From positions 1 through 64,000 of the forward strand of contig NZ_BDCK01000016.1 of the NCBI RefSeq assembly GCF_001613465.1: a DNA stretch of 64,000 bases, in the 5' to 3' direction. The notes under the pieces are model-generated. The model was not told where the DNA came from, did no database searches, and was given only the letters and a program-made list of their open reading frames with translations. How positions within the stretch are numbered: position 1 is the stretch's first letter; every line of letters begins with the position of its first letter. The translations under genes were made by a program, and so were the position numbers. Of the stretch, positions 34,173 to 44,158 are shown piece after piece. Source of the DNA: Nocardia niwae NBRC 108934 = DSM 45340 (GTDB taxonomy: Bacteria > Actinomycetota > Actinomycetes > Mycobacteriales > Mycobacteriaceae).

Positions 34173-34341
34173 GTCGGCGTCCGGACAGCCCCGGGCCGCA
34201 CCCTTTGTCGCTACGAGCGACCACCCGCCGAGAGGCGCTTGTGGGACGTCGACACCCACCGTCGGCGTCCGGACAGCCCCGGGCCGCACCCTTCGTCGCT
34301 ACGAGCGACCACCCGCCGAGAGGCGCTTGTGGGACGTCGAC
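34173..34341. repeat. 88-bp-period tandem repeat, two copies
   Basis: 34173-34253 and 34261-34341 are identical over 81 bp except for one T/C difference (34205 region), with a 7-base spacer. Each unit begins GTCGGCGTCCGGACAGCCCC and ends GGCGCTTGTGGGACGTCGAC. Near identity implies a recent duplication. Confidence 0.93.
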
Positions 34342-34377
34342 CACGGTCGTGACACCTATATGGTGTCCGAGCTTGCG

Positions 34378-34410
34378 GCGCCGCCGGGTTCCTCGCGAAC
34401 CCGGCGGCGC
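34378..34410. terminator. 13-bp hairpin before serine hydrolase gene
   Basis: GCGCCGCCGGGTT pairs perfectly with AACCCGGCGGCGC around CCTCGCG; followed by TGCCGTTTCGG. Could be a terminator or an RNA element for the downstream gene. Confidence 0.5.
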
Positions 34411-34518
34411 TGCCGTTTCGGCCATAGGTCCGTTCTCGGATATCGGGCGTCCAGTTTCTCGCCACACGCCCGCCTGTCAGGGGCTCTGAACCGGCAGGAG
34501 AGCGCTAGCCTTTTGCGT

Positions 34519-35868
34519 ATGGGGCGTTTCGGTGGGTTCCTGGCGGGAATCGCGGCACTTTCGCTGGTGGCGGGCAATCTCCTCGCCGGGAGCGCGGCCG
34601 CTGCGCCCGGCGATCAGGTGCGGTGCGCGGTCACCTCCGGCCGCGATCTGCAACGGGCGGCGCCGGAACAGGTCGGATTGAACTCCGCGAAGCTCCAGGA
34701 AGCGCTGACCTTCGCGGCCGGCCGGAACCGATTCAACGTGCAGGTGTTCCGGCACAACTGCCTCATCGGTGCGGGGCCGACGAACGACCAGACGGGCAAC
34801 GTGGCGTGGAACATCTGGAGCTCCACCAAGAGCGTCGTCTCCATGCTCGCCGGAATTGCCTGGGACCAGGGAAAGCTCGATCTCCACGCGCCGATCGACC
34901 GCTACCTGCCCCCGGGGCTGGGCGATGCGGCGCACCGGTCGATCACCGTCGAGAATCTGCTCACCGAGACCTCGGGGATGCGGGTGGGCGTGCTGACCGA
35001 GGGTGTCACCGGGGTGATCCCGGTCGACCCGGACAGCGCGGTGCAAGCCCTCGGCGTGCCACTGGACAACCCGCCGGGCACCGTCTTCACCTACAGCCAG
35101 CGCAATGTCGACCTGCTGGCCTACGTCCTGGAATTGGCCGTGGGCGAACCGCTGCAACAGTTCGCGCAGCGTGAGCTGTTCGATCCCCTCGGAATCCTGC
35201 GCAGTGACTACTACTGGGCTCGGGACCGCTCCGGGCACACCTACGGCTACGCCCACCTGATGATCCCGCCGAACGACTTCGCGAAGCTCGGACTGCTGGT
35301 GAGCAACGACGGGCGCTGGGGCGAACAGCAGATCGTCTCCCTGGACTACCTGCGCAAAGCGCGCACGCCCTCGCCGACGAACACCTGCTACGGCTATTTG
35401 TTCTGGCTCGGGAGCGGCTGCGCCGAGATCGCCGACTTCCTGCCCCGCGACGTGTACGCGATGGCGGGACTCGGGTTGCAGAACGTCTTCGTCATCCCGA
35501 GCATCGACCTCACGGTGGTGTGGACCGGCGTCTTCGGGAACGTCAGCGGCCAGGGCGTGTCGGGGGTCGTGCAGAACACCCAGGAATTGCCCTACGAGTT
35601 CTTCCGCAAGGTGTTCGACGCGTTCGACGACCGGCCGGTGCCCGACCCCGGCCCGTACGTCGAACCGCCGCTGCGACTCGACCCGCGCCGCTTCGTCGAC
35701 ACGGACATCTTGGTCGCGGTGTTCGGGCTCGGTCCAGCCGCCTATCCGGGGTGCAACGTCTTCGCCTGCTTGAATCGCCCGCTGGACCCGCCGTTCGCGG
35801 ACACCGCGCCGGGTTGCGCCATCCTGGCCTGCCTCGGACCAGACCCGCGCACCCCGGGCATCCGCTGA
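34519..35868 (+). CDS. Secreted serine hydrolase, beta-lactamase-like
   Basis: A 449-residue exported protein. The signal peptide MGRFGGFLAGIAALSLVAGN continues LLAGSAAAAPG with cleavage after AAA. The penicillin-recognising hydrolase motif SSTKS supplies the nucleophile Ser (about 104) and Lys; YSQRN replaces the canonical YxN, as in EstB/6-aminohexanoate-hydrolase-type members. MAGLGLQNVFVIP may hold the third motif. Cysteines in the C-terminal extension (YPGCNVFACL, GCAILACLG) suggest disulfides. Substrate unknown: esters, amides and peptides are all possible. ATG at 34519; in-frame extension upstream crosses the tandem repeat and is rejected. Confidence 0.85.
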   Translation: MGRFGGFLAGIAALSLVAGNLLAGSAAAAPGDQVRCAVTSGRDLQRAAPEQVGLNSAKLQEALTFAAGRNRFNVQVFRHNCLIGAGPTNDQTGNVAWNIWSSTKSVVSMLAGIAWDQGKLDLHAPIDRYLPPGLGDAAHRSITVENLLTETSGMRVGVLTEGVTGVIPVDPDSAVQALGVPLDNPPGTVFTYSQRNVDLLAYVLELAVGEPLQQFAQRELFDPLGILRSDYYWARDRSGHTYGYAHLMIPPNDFAKLGLLVSNDGRWGEQQIVSLDYLRKARTPSPTNTCYGYLFWLGSGCAEIADFLPRDVYAMAGLGLQNVFVIPSIDLTVVWTGVFGNVSGQGVSGVVQNTQELPYEFFRKVFDAFDDRPVPDPGPYVEPPLRLDPRRFVDTDILVAVFGLGPAAYPGCNVFACLNRPLDPPFADTAPGCAILACLGPDPRTPGIR

Positions 35869-35883
35869 ACTTCCTCGCGGTGG

Positions 35884-36807
35884 CTAGCGGCCTACGGACA
35901 GATTCGTGACCCAGCCGTGCGCGTCGTCGGTGCGCAAAGCCGCATGGTGCCGTTTGCGCAGCGCCTGGGAGATCGGTCCGGGAGCGCCGTCGGCGACCAG
36001 GCGGCCGTCGACCTCCACGACCGGCGCCGCGCCGGACGACGTTCCGGTGACGAACACTTCGTCGGCGATATACAGCTCGGTGAGATCGACGGTGCGTTCC
36101 ACCACCGGGATGCCGTCTTCCGCCGCCAAGGTCAGCACGGTCCTGCGGTTGATGCCGTCGAGGATGTCGCAGGAGACGTCGGGCGTGATCAGCGTGCCGT
36201 TGCGGACCAGGAAGATATTCGCCGCGCTGAGTTCGCAGACGTGCCCGTTGCCGTCCAGGAAAACGCAGTCGTCGTACCCGCTGTCGATCGCGTCCTGCTT
36301 GGCCAGCACCGAGTTCACATACGCTCCGTTGACTTTCGCGCGCGACGGAATCGCGTTGTCCGGAATGCGCCGCCACGGGCTCGACTTCAGGCGCATGCCG
36401 TCCTGCGGAACGATCGGCACCGCGTCGTAGACGAACATGCTGACCTGAATCGCGCAGCCGCGCACCCGCGTACCCGGAATCGACTCGACCACGTGCACCG
36501 TCGCCCGGACGAAAACGTCGTCGCGCGGAGCGTTCGCGGCGACCAGTTCCACTACGGCCTCGCGGAAACGCGCGAAATCCCATTCGGCCGCGAATCGATC
36601 GATGCCGATGATCTTGCAGGACTCCTCGAGGCGGCGGAAATGATCGTCCAGACGGAATGCCGTCCGCGCTGCCCCATCCACGTGTACCGGGAAGACGGTG
36701 TAGACGCTGAGTCCGTAGAGCACCGCCGACGATGCGACGCCCACGGTGGCAGCGTCAGCGGCGACGATCCGGTCGCCGAGATACACGTGAGGATGAGGAT
36801 TCGCCAT
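35884..36807 (-). CDS. Class IV PLP aminotransferase (BCAT/D-amino acid type)
   Basis: A 307-residue fold-type IV PLP enzyme. The Schiff-base Lys158 lies in PSRAKVNGAYVNS; CVFLDGNGHVCELSAANIF carries the conserved Glu and DGINRRTVL the phosphate-binding residues. The family includes branched-chain aminotransferases, D-amino acid transaminases and aminodeoxychorismate lyase; the sequence GTSSGAAPVVEVDGR points to a BCAT-like aminotransferase. No pathway partner is adjacent. It converges on the serine hydrolase with 15 bases between stops. ATG at 36807. Confidence 0.88.
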   Translation of the reverse strand: MANPHPHVYLGDRIVAADAATVGVASSAVLYGLSVYTVFPVHVDGAARTAFRLDDHFRRLEESCKIIGIDRFAAEWDFARFREAVVELVAANAPRDDVFVRATVHVVESIPGTRVRGCAIQVSMFVYDAVPIVPQDGMRLKSSPWRRIPDNAIPSRAKVNGAYVNSVLAKQDAIDSGYDDCVFLDGNGHVCELSAANIFLVRNGTLITPDVSCDILDGINRRTVLTLAAEDGIPVVERTVDLTELYIADEVFVTGTSSGAAPVVEVDGRLVADGAPGPISQALRKRHHAALRTDDAHGWVTNLSVGR

Positions 36808-36862
36808 CGGCGCAGGCTAACAGCCGCGCGCAGCGACGAGCGAGACCTTTTCGGAGTCGCGT

Positions 36863-37010
36863 TCAGTCGTAGTGCTCGCCGACCTCGGCGATCCAGACCG
36901 CATCGTCTACGACTCGGTAGACGATGCGGTGCTCCTGCGTGATCCGACGCGACCAATACCCCGCCAGGTCGTGCTTCAGGCTCGGGTTTCCCGATGCCTT
37001 CGAACGGATC
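36863..37010 (-). pseudogene. Truncated, frameshifted YoeB/Txe toxin remnant
   Basis: On the minus strand from 37010 one frame reads DPFEGIGKPEP, then a shift of frame at about 36978-36980 continues LKHDLAGYWSRRITQEHRIV and YRVVDDAVWIAEVGEHYD to a TGA at 36863-36865. Joined, these two pieces reproduce the C-terminal half of YoeB/Txe mRNA interferases, including the GYWSRRI, EHRIVYRV and terminal HY catalytic elements. The N-terminal half and the YefM antitoxin are missing; the SnoaL gene ends 30 bases away. It is therefore a relic of a type II toxin-antitoxin locus. Confidence 0.8.
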
Positions 37011-37039
37011 GCAAACAGCGCCGTCTTGCCGGGCAGCGC

Positions 37040-37462
37040 TCAGCCGGCGGCCAGGCGGGCGAAGCGGGCGGTGTCCATGTAATCGCGGAACAGCACCACC
37101 CGGCCGTCGCGCACGTGGACGACGTTGACCGAAGTGCGCACTCGAACACGGCCGGATCCGGGGGCGGTCATGTCGACTTCGTTCTCCACGAGCAGCACTC
37201 CGGGATCGTTGGTTTCGTAGATCTGGGGGTGAATCGCGTGCACCTCGATTCCGGAGAGTCCCGACCAGCGCTGCACCAGATGCTCGCGAATCGCCTCCCG
37301 GCCTTCCAGGCGGGTCGGGAGACCGGGAACCGTGAAGGGGATCTCGAAGACCGCGTCGGGGGCGAGCAGCGCGACGAACGCGTCGGCGTCACGCGCGGGC
37401 AAGTCGCCGAACAACCGCTCGACCAACTCGCGCGGGTTTCGCGCGGACGAACCAGCAGCCAT
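37040..37462 (-). CDS. SnoaL-like / NTF2-fold protein
   Basis: A 140-residue NTF2-like protein: helical start (NPRELVERLFGDLPARDADA), AFVALLAPDAVFEIPF, LEGREAIREHLVQRW and the closing VNVVHVRDGRVVLFRDYMD. These alpha+beta cone proteins bind small hydrophobic molecules and act as isomerases, cyclases or simple binders. The GGAGGTCTGTG before ATG 37462 favours that start. It is divergent from a TetR gene with an obvious operator between them, so it is likely the regulated target gene. Confidence 0.83.
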   Translation of the reverse strand: MAAGSSARNPRELVERLFGDLPARDADAFVALLAPDAVFEIPFTVPGLPTRLEGREAIREHLVQRWSGLSGIEVHAIHPQIYETNDPGVLLVENEVDMTAPGSGRVRVRTSVNVVHVRDGRVVLFRDYMDTARFARLAAG

Positions 37463-37473
37463 CACAGACCTCC

Positions 37474-37499
37474 ATAAGCGGAACGTTCAACCCGCTTAT
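37474..37499. promoter_or_regulatory. TetR operator between SnoaL and TetR genes
   Basis: Perfect inverted repeat ATAAGCGG-N10-CCGCTTAT with central AACGTT, 12 bases before the SnoaL start and 46 before TetR. Size and symmetry suit a TetR dimer pair. Confidence 0.75.
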
Positions 37500-37544
37500 A
37501 ATCCGGAACGTGCGCCCCGTTTGTCAACAGTAGACTCGATCCTC

Positions 37545-38108
37545 GTGACCGAAGCCGAGCGCCGACCGCTGCGCGCCGACGCCCGTCGCAACCGGGAGCG
37601 CGTCCTCGCAGCCGCGCAGGAAGCGTTCGCGGCAGAAGGGCTCTCGGTGCCGCTGGACGAGATCGCCCGGCGGGCCGGTGTCGGCGCGGGTACTGTCTAC
37701 CGGCACTTTCCCACCAAGGAAGCGCTGTTCGAGGCGGCGATCGTGGATCGGGTGGACCGCATCATCGCGCTGGCGAGGGAACTGGCCGACGCCGCGGAAC
37801 CGGTGACCGCGTTCTTCGACTTCCTGACCCGGCTCGTGGCGGAGGGCAGCGTCAAACGCGATCTCGCCGACGCCGTGGGCGGCCCGGACGCACCGGAATA
37901 TCTGCGACCGGTACACGAACTCAACGCTGCCATCGGCGCGCTGCTCACCCGCGCGCAGAACGCGGGCGGCGTGCGCACCGACATCGAGGTCGAGGACCTG
38001 ATGCGCGTCATCAAGGGCGCGTTCCTGGCGACCCACGGCACCGCCGCCACCCCCGCGCAGCGCGAGCGCACCTTCGCCGTCGTCTTGGACGGCCTGCGCG
38101 CCCGCTGA
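37545..38108 (+). CDS. TetR-family regulator
   Basis: A 187-residue regulator with HTH RRNRERVLAAAQEAFAAEG then LDEIARRAGVGAGTVYRHFP (about 10-55), the classical TetR signature, and a helical C-terminal domain (FFDFLTRLVAEGSVKRDLAD). The GTG at 37545 immediately follows the divergent promoter; a much longer frame upstream overlaps the SnoaL gene and is rejected. It probably represses both itself and the SnoaL-like gene through the ATAAGCGG palindrome. Confidence 0.87.
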   Translation: MTEAERRPLRADARRNRERVLAAAQEAFAAEGLSVPLDEIARRAGVGAGTVYRHFPTKEALFEAAIVDRVDRIIALARELADAAEPVTAFFDFLTRLVAEGSVKRDLADAVGGPDAPEYLRPVHELNAAIGALLTRAQNAGGVRTDIEVEDLMRVIKGAFLATHGTAATPAQRERTFAVVLDGLRAR

Positions 38109-38207
38109 TCCGTTCCCGAAGTGCCTCGCTCGCTACCAGCGGCGGACGGTCCACCGCCAGGTCGGCAACCACGGCAACGCGAACAGCAGCGCGAATGCCG
38201 GAAACGA

Positions 38208-38240
38208 CGAACGGGCCGCGGGAAATCCACGGCCCGTTCG
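38208..38240. terminator. Terminator downstream of asd (and TetR)
   Basis: CGAACGGGCCGCGG pairs with CCACGGCCCGTTCG (one mismatch) around GAAAT, 13 bases from the asd stop between convergent genes. Confidence 0.75.
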
Positions 38241-38253
38241 TTCGAGAAACCGC

Positions 38254-40558
<2,305 letters not shown>

Positions 40559-40721
40559 GACAGGGTCCTCCAAGATCGACAACAAACTGGTAACAGTCAT
40601 TCAGGGTACCGGCCGAGGCCAGCGGTTTTGCCGCTACCTACCCGGCTTGTGGAAAAACCCACAACCGCATCGCATCCCGATCACCCGGCGCCGCCCCTCC
40701 CGGATGAGGGACGATGTGCCC

Positions 40722-41135
40722 ATGAAGAGCACGCTGCTCGAGGTGCGAACAGGCCACACCGAAGCGGTACAGGACATCACGCCGCAGTGCGCGGCATTCG
40801 TGCGTTCGGCCGGTGGCGACGGGCTGCTGCACGTCTTCGTTCCGCATGCCACCGCGGGCATCGCGATCATGGAACTCGGCGCGCGCAGCGACGACGACCT
40901 GCTGGCCGCGCTGCGCGATCTGCTGCCCGCAGACGACCGATGGCGGCACGCGCACGGCTCGCGCGGACACGGGCGCTCGCACGTGCTGCCCGCCCTGATC
41001 GCGCCGTACGCGACCGTCCCGGTGCTCGACGGACAGCTCGCCCTCGGCACCTGGCAGTCGATCGCGCTGGTCGATCTCAATATCGACAACCCGGACCGCC
41101 AGGTGCGGCTGTCGTTCCTCACCGACGCCGGCTGA
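40722..41135 (+). CDS. YjbQ family protein (UPF0047)
   Basis: A 137-residue protein of the YjbQ family, noted for residual thiamine-phosphate synthase activity. The conserved VPHATAGIAIMEL, HGRSHVLPALI and DGQLALGTWQSI elements, with His residues of the putative active site, are all present. The true physiological role is unsettled. ATG at 40722; an earlier ATG at 40704 is in frame. Divergent from aspartokinase. Confidence 0.87.
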   Translation: MKSTLLEVRTGHTEAVQDITPQCAAFVRSAGGDGLLHVFVPHATAGIAIMELGARSDDDLLAALRDLLPADDRWRHAHGSRGHGRSHVLPALIAPYATVPVLDGQLALGTWQSIALVDLNIDNPDRQVRLSFLTDAG

Positions 41136-41318
41136 GCGGGCGTCCCCGGGCCGAGCGCGCCGACGGCCGGGCGGATCGCAATCCGCGACAGGCCGGCCCG
41201 ACCCGAAGCGCCGATGCGGTCGGCGCAGACGCGAGGAACCGGCCCGCCCCGACCGACGACCGGGGCGAGCCCGACGTTTCTCCGCTCCGACCCGATCCGT
41301 GGACCGAACCGGTGTTCG

Positions 41319-41894
41319 TCAGGCCCGCGTGAACCAGCTGACCTGAATGCCACTGCCCAAGCCGAGGCGCTCGGTCGGCCGGAACAGCGTCGGACGGAAC
41401 TCACCCGCGAAGCCCGGGACCCCGGCGCCCGCGACGACCGGGTAGCTCTTGATCACCAGTTCGTCGATCTCCTCCAGCAATGCGGCGGCGATCTTCCCGC
41501 CGCCCGCCAGCCAGATGTCCAAGCCGTCCTGCTGCTTCAGTTCACGGACCAGCCCCACGGGATCGTGCTCGACCAATTCGACCGAGGGGTCATCGATCCG
41601 GCCGAGCGTGCCGGACACGACGTACTGCTTCATGTGGGCGTACGGGCTGGTCACGCCGATAGCCAGGGCCGGTTCATAAGTGGCGCGCCCCATGATCAGC
41701 GTGTCGAACTTCCGATTGGGCGCGTCTTCGGCGAGGCCGATGTGCGGCCGCGCATGCGTGGGCAGCGTCTCGGGATACTCCTCACGCAGCCAATCCCATA
41801 TGTCGTCGGCCACCGGGAAGAAGTCGATCTCGCCATTCGGCCCCGCGATATAGCCGTCCAGGGAAACGCCGACGAAATAGACGAGTTTTCGCAT
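41319..41894 (-). CDS. DHFR/RibD-C-like reductase, paralogue 1
   Basis: A 191-residue dihydrofolate-reductase-fold protein of the RibD C-terminal-like group: KLVYFVGVSLDGYIAGPNGE at the N terminus, TLIMGRATYEP, IWLAGGGKIAAALLEEIDEL and VAGAGVPGF. Such proteins bind NADPH; the substrate is not established and classical DHFR activity is unlikely. It is 23 bases downstream of a close paralogue on the same strand, and the two share most of these motifs, so the pair arose by tandem duplication. ATG at 41894. Confidence 0.87.
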   Translation of the reverse strand: MRKLVYFVGVSLDGYIAGPNGEIDFFPVADDIWDWLREEYPETLPTHARPHIGLAEDAPNRKFDTLIMGRATYEPALAIGVTSPYAHMKQYVVSGTLGRIDDPSVELVEHDPVGLVRELKQQDGLDIWLAGGGKIAAALLEEIDELVIKSYPVVAGAGVPGFAGEFRPTLFRPTERLGLGSGIQVSWFTRA

Positions 41895-41917
41895 GAAAGC
41901 ACCTTTCGAATGGATGT

Positions 41918-42493
41918 TCAGGCCCGCGCGAACCAAGTGATCTGGGCGCCGTTGCCGAACTCCTTGCGCCGCGCCGGGCGGAACAAAGCGGGGCGGAAGG
42001 CGCCGGAGAACGCGGATATGCCGCCACCCGCGACGACCGGGTAGCTCTTGATGATCATCTCGTCGATCTCGCCGAGCAGTTCGGCGGCGAGTTTGCCGCC
42101 GCCCGCCAGCCAGATGTCTCCGCCGTCGGCCCGCTTGAGCCGCTGCACGAGCGCGACGGGGTCGCTCTCGACCAGTTCGACGGCCGGGTCGTCGATCCGG
42201 CCCAGGGTGCTGGACACGACGTACTGCCTCATGTGCGCGTACGGGCTGGACACGCCCACGGACAGAGCGGGCTCGTAGGTTCCCCGGCCCATCACCACGG
42301 TGTCGCACCGCCTATTCGGCTCGTCCAGCGCCATTCCCGCGCCTTGACGGATGTGGCTGGGCACGAACTCCGGATATTCACCGTTGACCCACGCGGCCAT
42401 CTCGGCGTCGAACGGGTAGAAGTCGAACTCCCCAGCCGGGCCCGCGATGTAGCCGTCCAAGGACATCCCCACGTAGTAGACAAGCTTTCGCAT
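41918..42493 (-). CDS. DHFR/RibD-C-like reductase, paralogue 2
   Basis: A 191-residue protein of exactly the same length as its neighbour, with KLVYYVGMSLDGYIAGPAGE, TVVMGRGTYEPALSVGVSSP, IWLAGGGKLAAELLGEIDEM and VAGGGISAF. By eye the two are about two-thirds identical. The upstream region holds an imperfect inverted repeat (42523-42552), and no regulator is adjacent. The pair may act on related small-molecule substrates or as a heterodimer; this is inference. ATG at 42493. Confidence 0.87.
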   Translation of the reverse strand: MRKLVYYVGMSLDGYIAGPAGEFDFYPFDAEMAAWVNGEYPEFVPSHIRQGAGMALDEPNRRCDTVVMGRGTYEPALSVGVSSPYAHMRQYVVSSTLGRIDDPAVELVESDPVALVQRLKRADGGDIWLAGGGKLAAELLGEIDEMIIKSYPVVAGGGISAFSGAFRPALFRPARRKEFGNGAQITWFARA

Positions 42494-42522
42494 ACCCGCA
42501 CCACCTCGTTCGTTTCACTTCG

Positions 42523-42552
42523 CTTGTAGTGATTTGAACATAGTACTACGAG
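42523..42552. promoter_or_regulatory. Inverted repeat before DHFR-like pair
   Basis: CTTGTAGT and ACTACGAG (one mismatch) face each other across 14 bases, in an AT-rich stretch 30-59 bases before the gene; contains TAGTACTA. Possible operator. Confidence 0.45.
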
Positions 42553-42738
42553 TAGAGTGGTGTCAACTGCGTGGTTCGGACCGCTCGATGCCGCCACGAA
42601 AGCGGGTACCGAGGAGCGGGGCCGGAAGACGAACCGAGGCCGCGATCGAGCGCGTGATCAGCCCGGACGTGTGAGTTCGGAGCCGCGCGCCATCCCGAGC
42701 GGTTGTGACGTGCACCACTGACGGTCGATAATGGGGCG

Positions 42739-42930
42739 ATGATCGCACATGTAGGAGATCGACTCTGCGTGCACGGACACGTGGTGGGAGAAGTGGATCA
42801 CCTGGCCGAGATCATCGAGGTCCGCGGACCGGACGGGACGCCGCCCTACGTGGTGCGCTTCTCCGACGGTCACGAGTCGCTGGTGTATCCAGGGCCCGAC
42901 GCGATCGTCGAGCCCGCTACGTCGGAATGA
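42739..42930 (+). CDS. DUF1918 protein
   Basis: A 63-residue protein with HVGDRLCVHGHVVGEVDHLA, EIIEVRGPDGTPPYVVRF and SDGHESLVYPGPDA, the DUF1918 pattern of small SH3-like beta proteins widespread in actinobacteria. Function unknown. ATG at 42739. It is isolated between divergent genes. Confidence 0.87.
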   Translation: MIAHVGDRLCVHGHVVGEVDHLAEIIEVRGPDGTPPYVVRFSDGHESLVYPGPDAIVEPATSE

Positions 42931-43014
42931 ACGCCGCGCCGGATCGGGCGCCGGGCCACCGCGCCCGCGCTCGGCCGGCGCCCGTCGACCGGAACCCCCC
43001 GCCCGCTGCGCGGC

Positions 43015-43362
43015 TCAGGCGCGTCGCTTGACGCAGCGGGTCATCGCGAAGGCCAGGATTCCCGCGATCAGCACCTTGCCCGCCGTCTCGATGATCGCGT
43101 TGACGTCCACGGCCGGGTGCCAGGTCAGCCGACCGTCGCGAAGCACGTAGGCGCCGACCGGCTTGGCGCCTACGCCGAACGCCGCCCCCTCGCCGGAGCC
43201 CTCCCCATCGGCGCCGTTCCCGGCACCCCCACCCCCGCCACCGCCGCCACCGACCGAAGCGGCGGGAATGACTGTCGCCCCGCCGGATTCGTAGGGGTCG
43301 CCGTAAACCCGGCGCACCGTGATCGCGTCCCGCGCCTGGGCCAGCAGTTCGGCGTATTTCAT
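43015..43362 (-). CDS. GerW/YtfJ-like protein
   Basis: A 115-residue protein: MKYAELLAQARDAITVRRVY, then GDPYESGGATVIPAASVGGG with a following Gly-rich run, GVGAKPVGAYVLRDGRLTWHP, and a C-terminal hydrophobic segment with a basic end (FAMTRCVKRRA). This is the GerW (YtfJ) spore-protein family fold, which in non-sporulating actinobacteria has unknown function, perhaps envelope-associated. Start at ATG 43362 with GGGAGGATGTC upstream. Divergent from the SRPBCC gene. Confidence 0.8.
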   Translation of the reverse strand: MKYAELLAQARDAITVRRVYGDPYESGGATVIPAASVGGGGGGGGGAGNGADGEGSGEGAAFGVGAKPVGAYVLRDGRLTWHPAVDVNAIIETAGKVLIAGILAFAMTRCVKRRA

Positions 43363-43617
43363 GACATCCTCCCGCCCGTACCGAGGGCGACCGGATACCG
43401 GCGCCCATTCGGCTCCGATGGTAGGCGCGCGGACCCCCGCCGACCCCATCCTTCCGAACAGAAGTTGTTCCGGCGGTTGCCGATCGCCGATCTCGAGCAG
43501 ATAACGGCACGTTACCCGGGTAACCGAGATGTGGTCTGGCACAGTCAGGTTGACGAACCGGACAAATCGCGGAGACAATCGGCCGACTTGTCCATCCGGG
43601 GGTGTCGGAGGTATGCC

Positions 43618-44076
43618 ATGCGCACCAAAACGGATATCCGATTCTTCGTCGACACCCATCCCGATCAGGTCATGGACGCCCTGACGGACGTCGAATCGCT
43701 ACCGGACTGGTCGACCTCCTACAGCGACGTCCGGGTAGCCACCCGCGACGCCCGGCGCAGGCCGCGGCGGGTGTTCGTCAAGGCGGAGCTGCTCGGCAGC
43801 ACGGATCTGCAAGTGCTGGAATACGATTGGACCGACGATCGGTCCTCCTGGATCGTCGCGGACAGTACGAGAGGCGTGCGCGGGGGTGGCTTTTTCGAGG
43901 TATCCGACAGCGTCGACGGCACGCACGTCTGGTACCACGTCGAACTGTATCTACCGCTCCCGGTTCCCGGATTTCTACTCAAACGCACTTTCCGCAAGGC
44001 CAACGAGGTGGTCGTGGAGTGCTTCATAGATTTCGCCGAGCGGTTCCCCGAAACGGAGACCTATCAACCCGTATAG
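43618..44076 (+). CDS. SRPBCC (START-like) lipid-binding protein
   Basis: A 152-residue protein with the polyketide cyclase / SRPBCC layout: MRTKTDIRFFVDTHPDQVMD, ALTDVESLPDWSTSYSDVRV, a central VFVKAELLGSTDLQV sheet and a long C-terminal helix FLLKRTFRKANEVVVECFI. The family binds hydrophobic ligands such as lipids or polyketides; no catalytic residue is identifiable. ATG at 43618 with CGGAGG six bases upstream. Confidence 0.8.
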   Translation: MRTKTDIRFFVDTHPDQVMDALTDVESLPDWSTSYSDVRVATRDARRRPRRVFVKAELLGSTDLQVLEYDWTDDRSSWIVADSTRGVRGGGFFEVSDSVDGTHVWYHVELYLPLPVPGFLLKRTFRKANEVVVECFIDFAERFPETETYQPV

Positions 44077-44158
44077 CCAGGCTGCGCTCTGCGCGAAATC
44101 GGCCACCGGGCGAAGCCGCGAACCGGCGCGGATACGGTCGGGGTGCGACGATGAGCGC

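Larger units (their letters stand above)
34043..34518. other. Gene-poor interval with tandem repeat and hairpin
   Basis: 476 bases between furA and the serine hydrolase. It contains the 88-bp tandem repeat and a 13-bp hairpin listed separately; no gene is supported. Long open frames through the repeat exist on both strands but only because the repeat lacks stops. Confidence 0.65.

Noticed and set aside
34162..34518. N-terminal extension of the serine hydrolase through the tandem repeat
   Set aside because: Signal peptide begins at 34519; the extension is repeat-derived.
36863..37010. Intact YoeB toxin gene
   Set aside because: The reading frame is broken and the N-terminal half missing, so it is called a pseudogene.
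38130..38205. Minus-strand stretch reading SSFPAFALLFALPWLPTWRW before a stop
   Set aside because: Looks like a membrane-protein tail but has no start codon or gene body and lies in a 145-base gap; could be a tiny remnant but not supportable.
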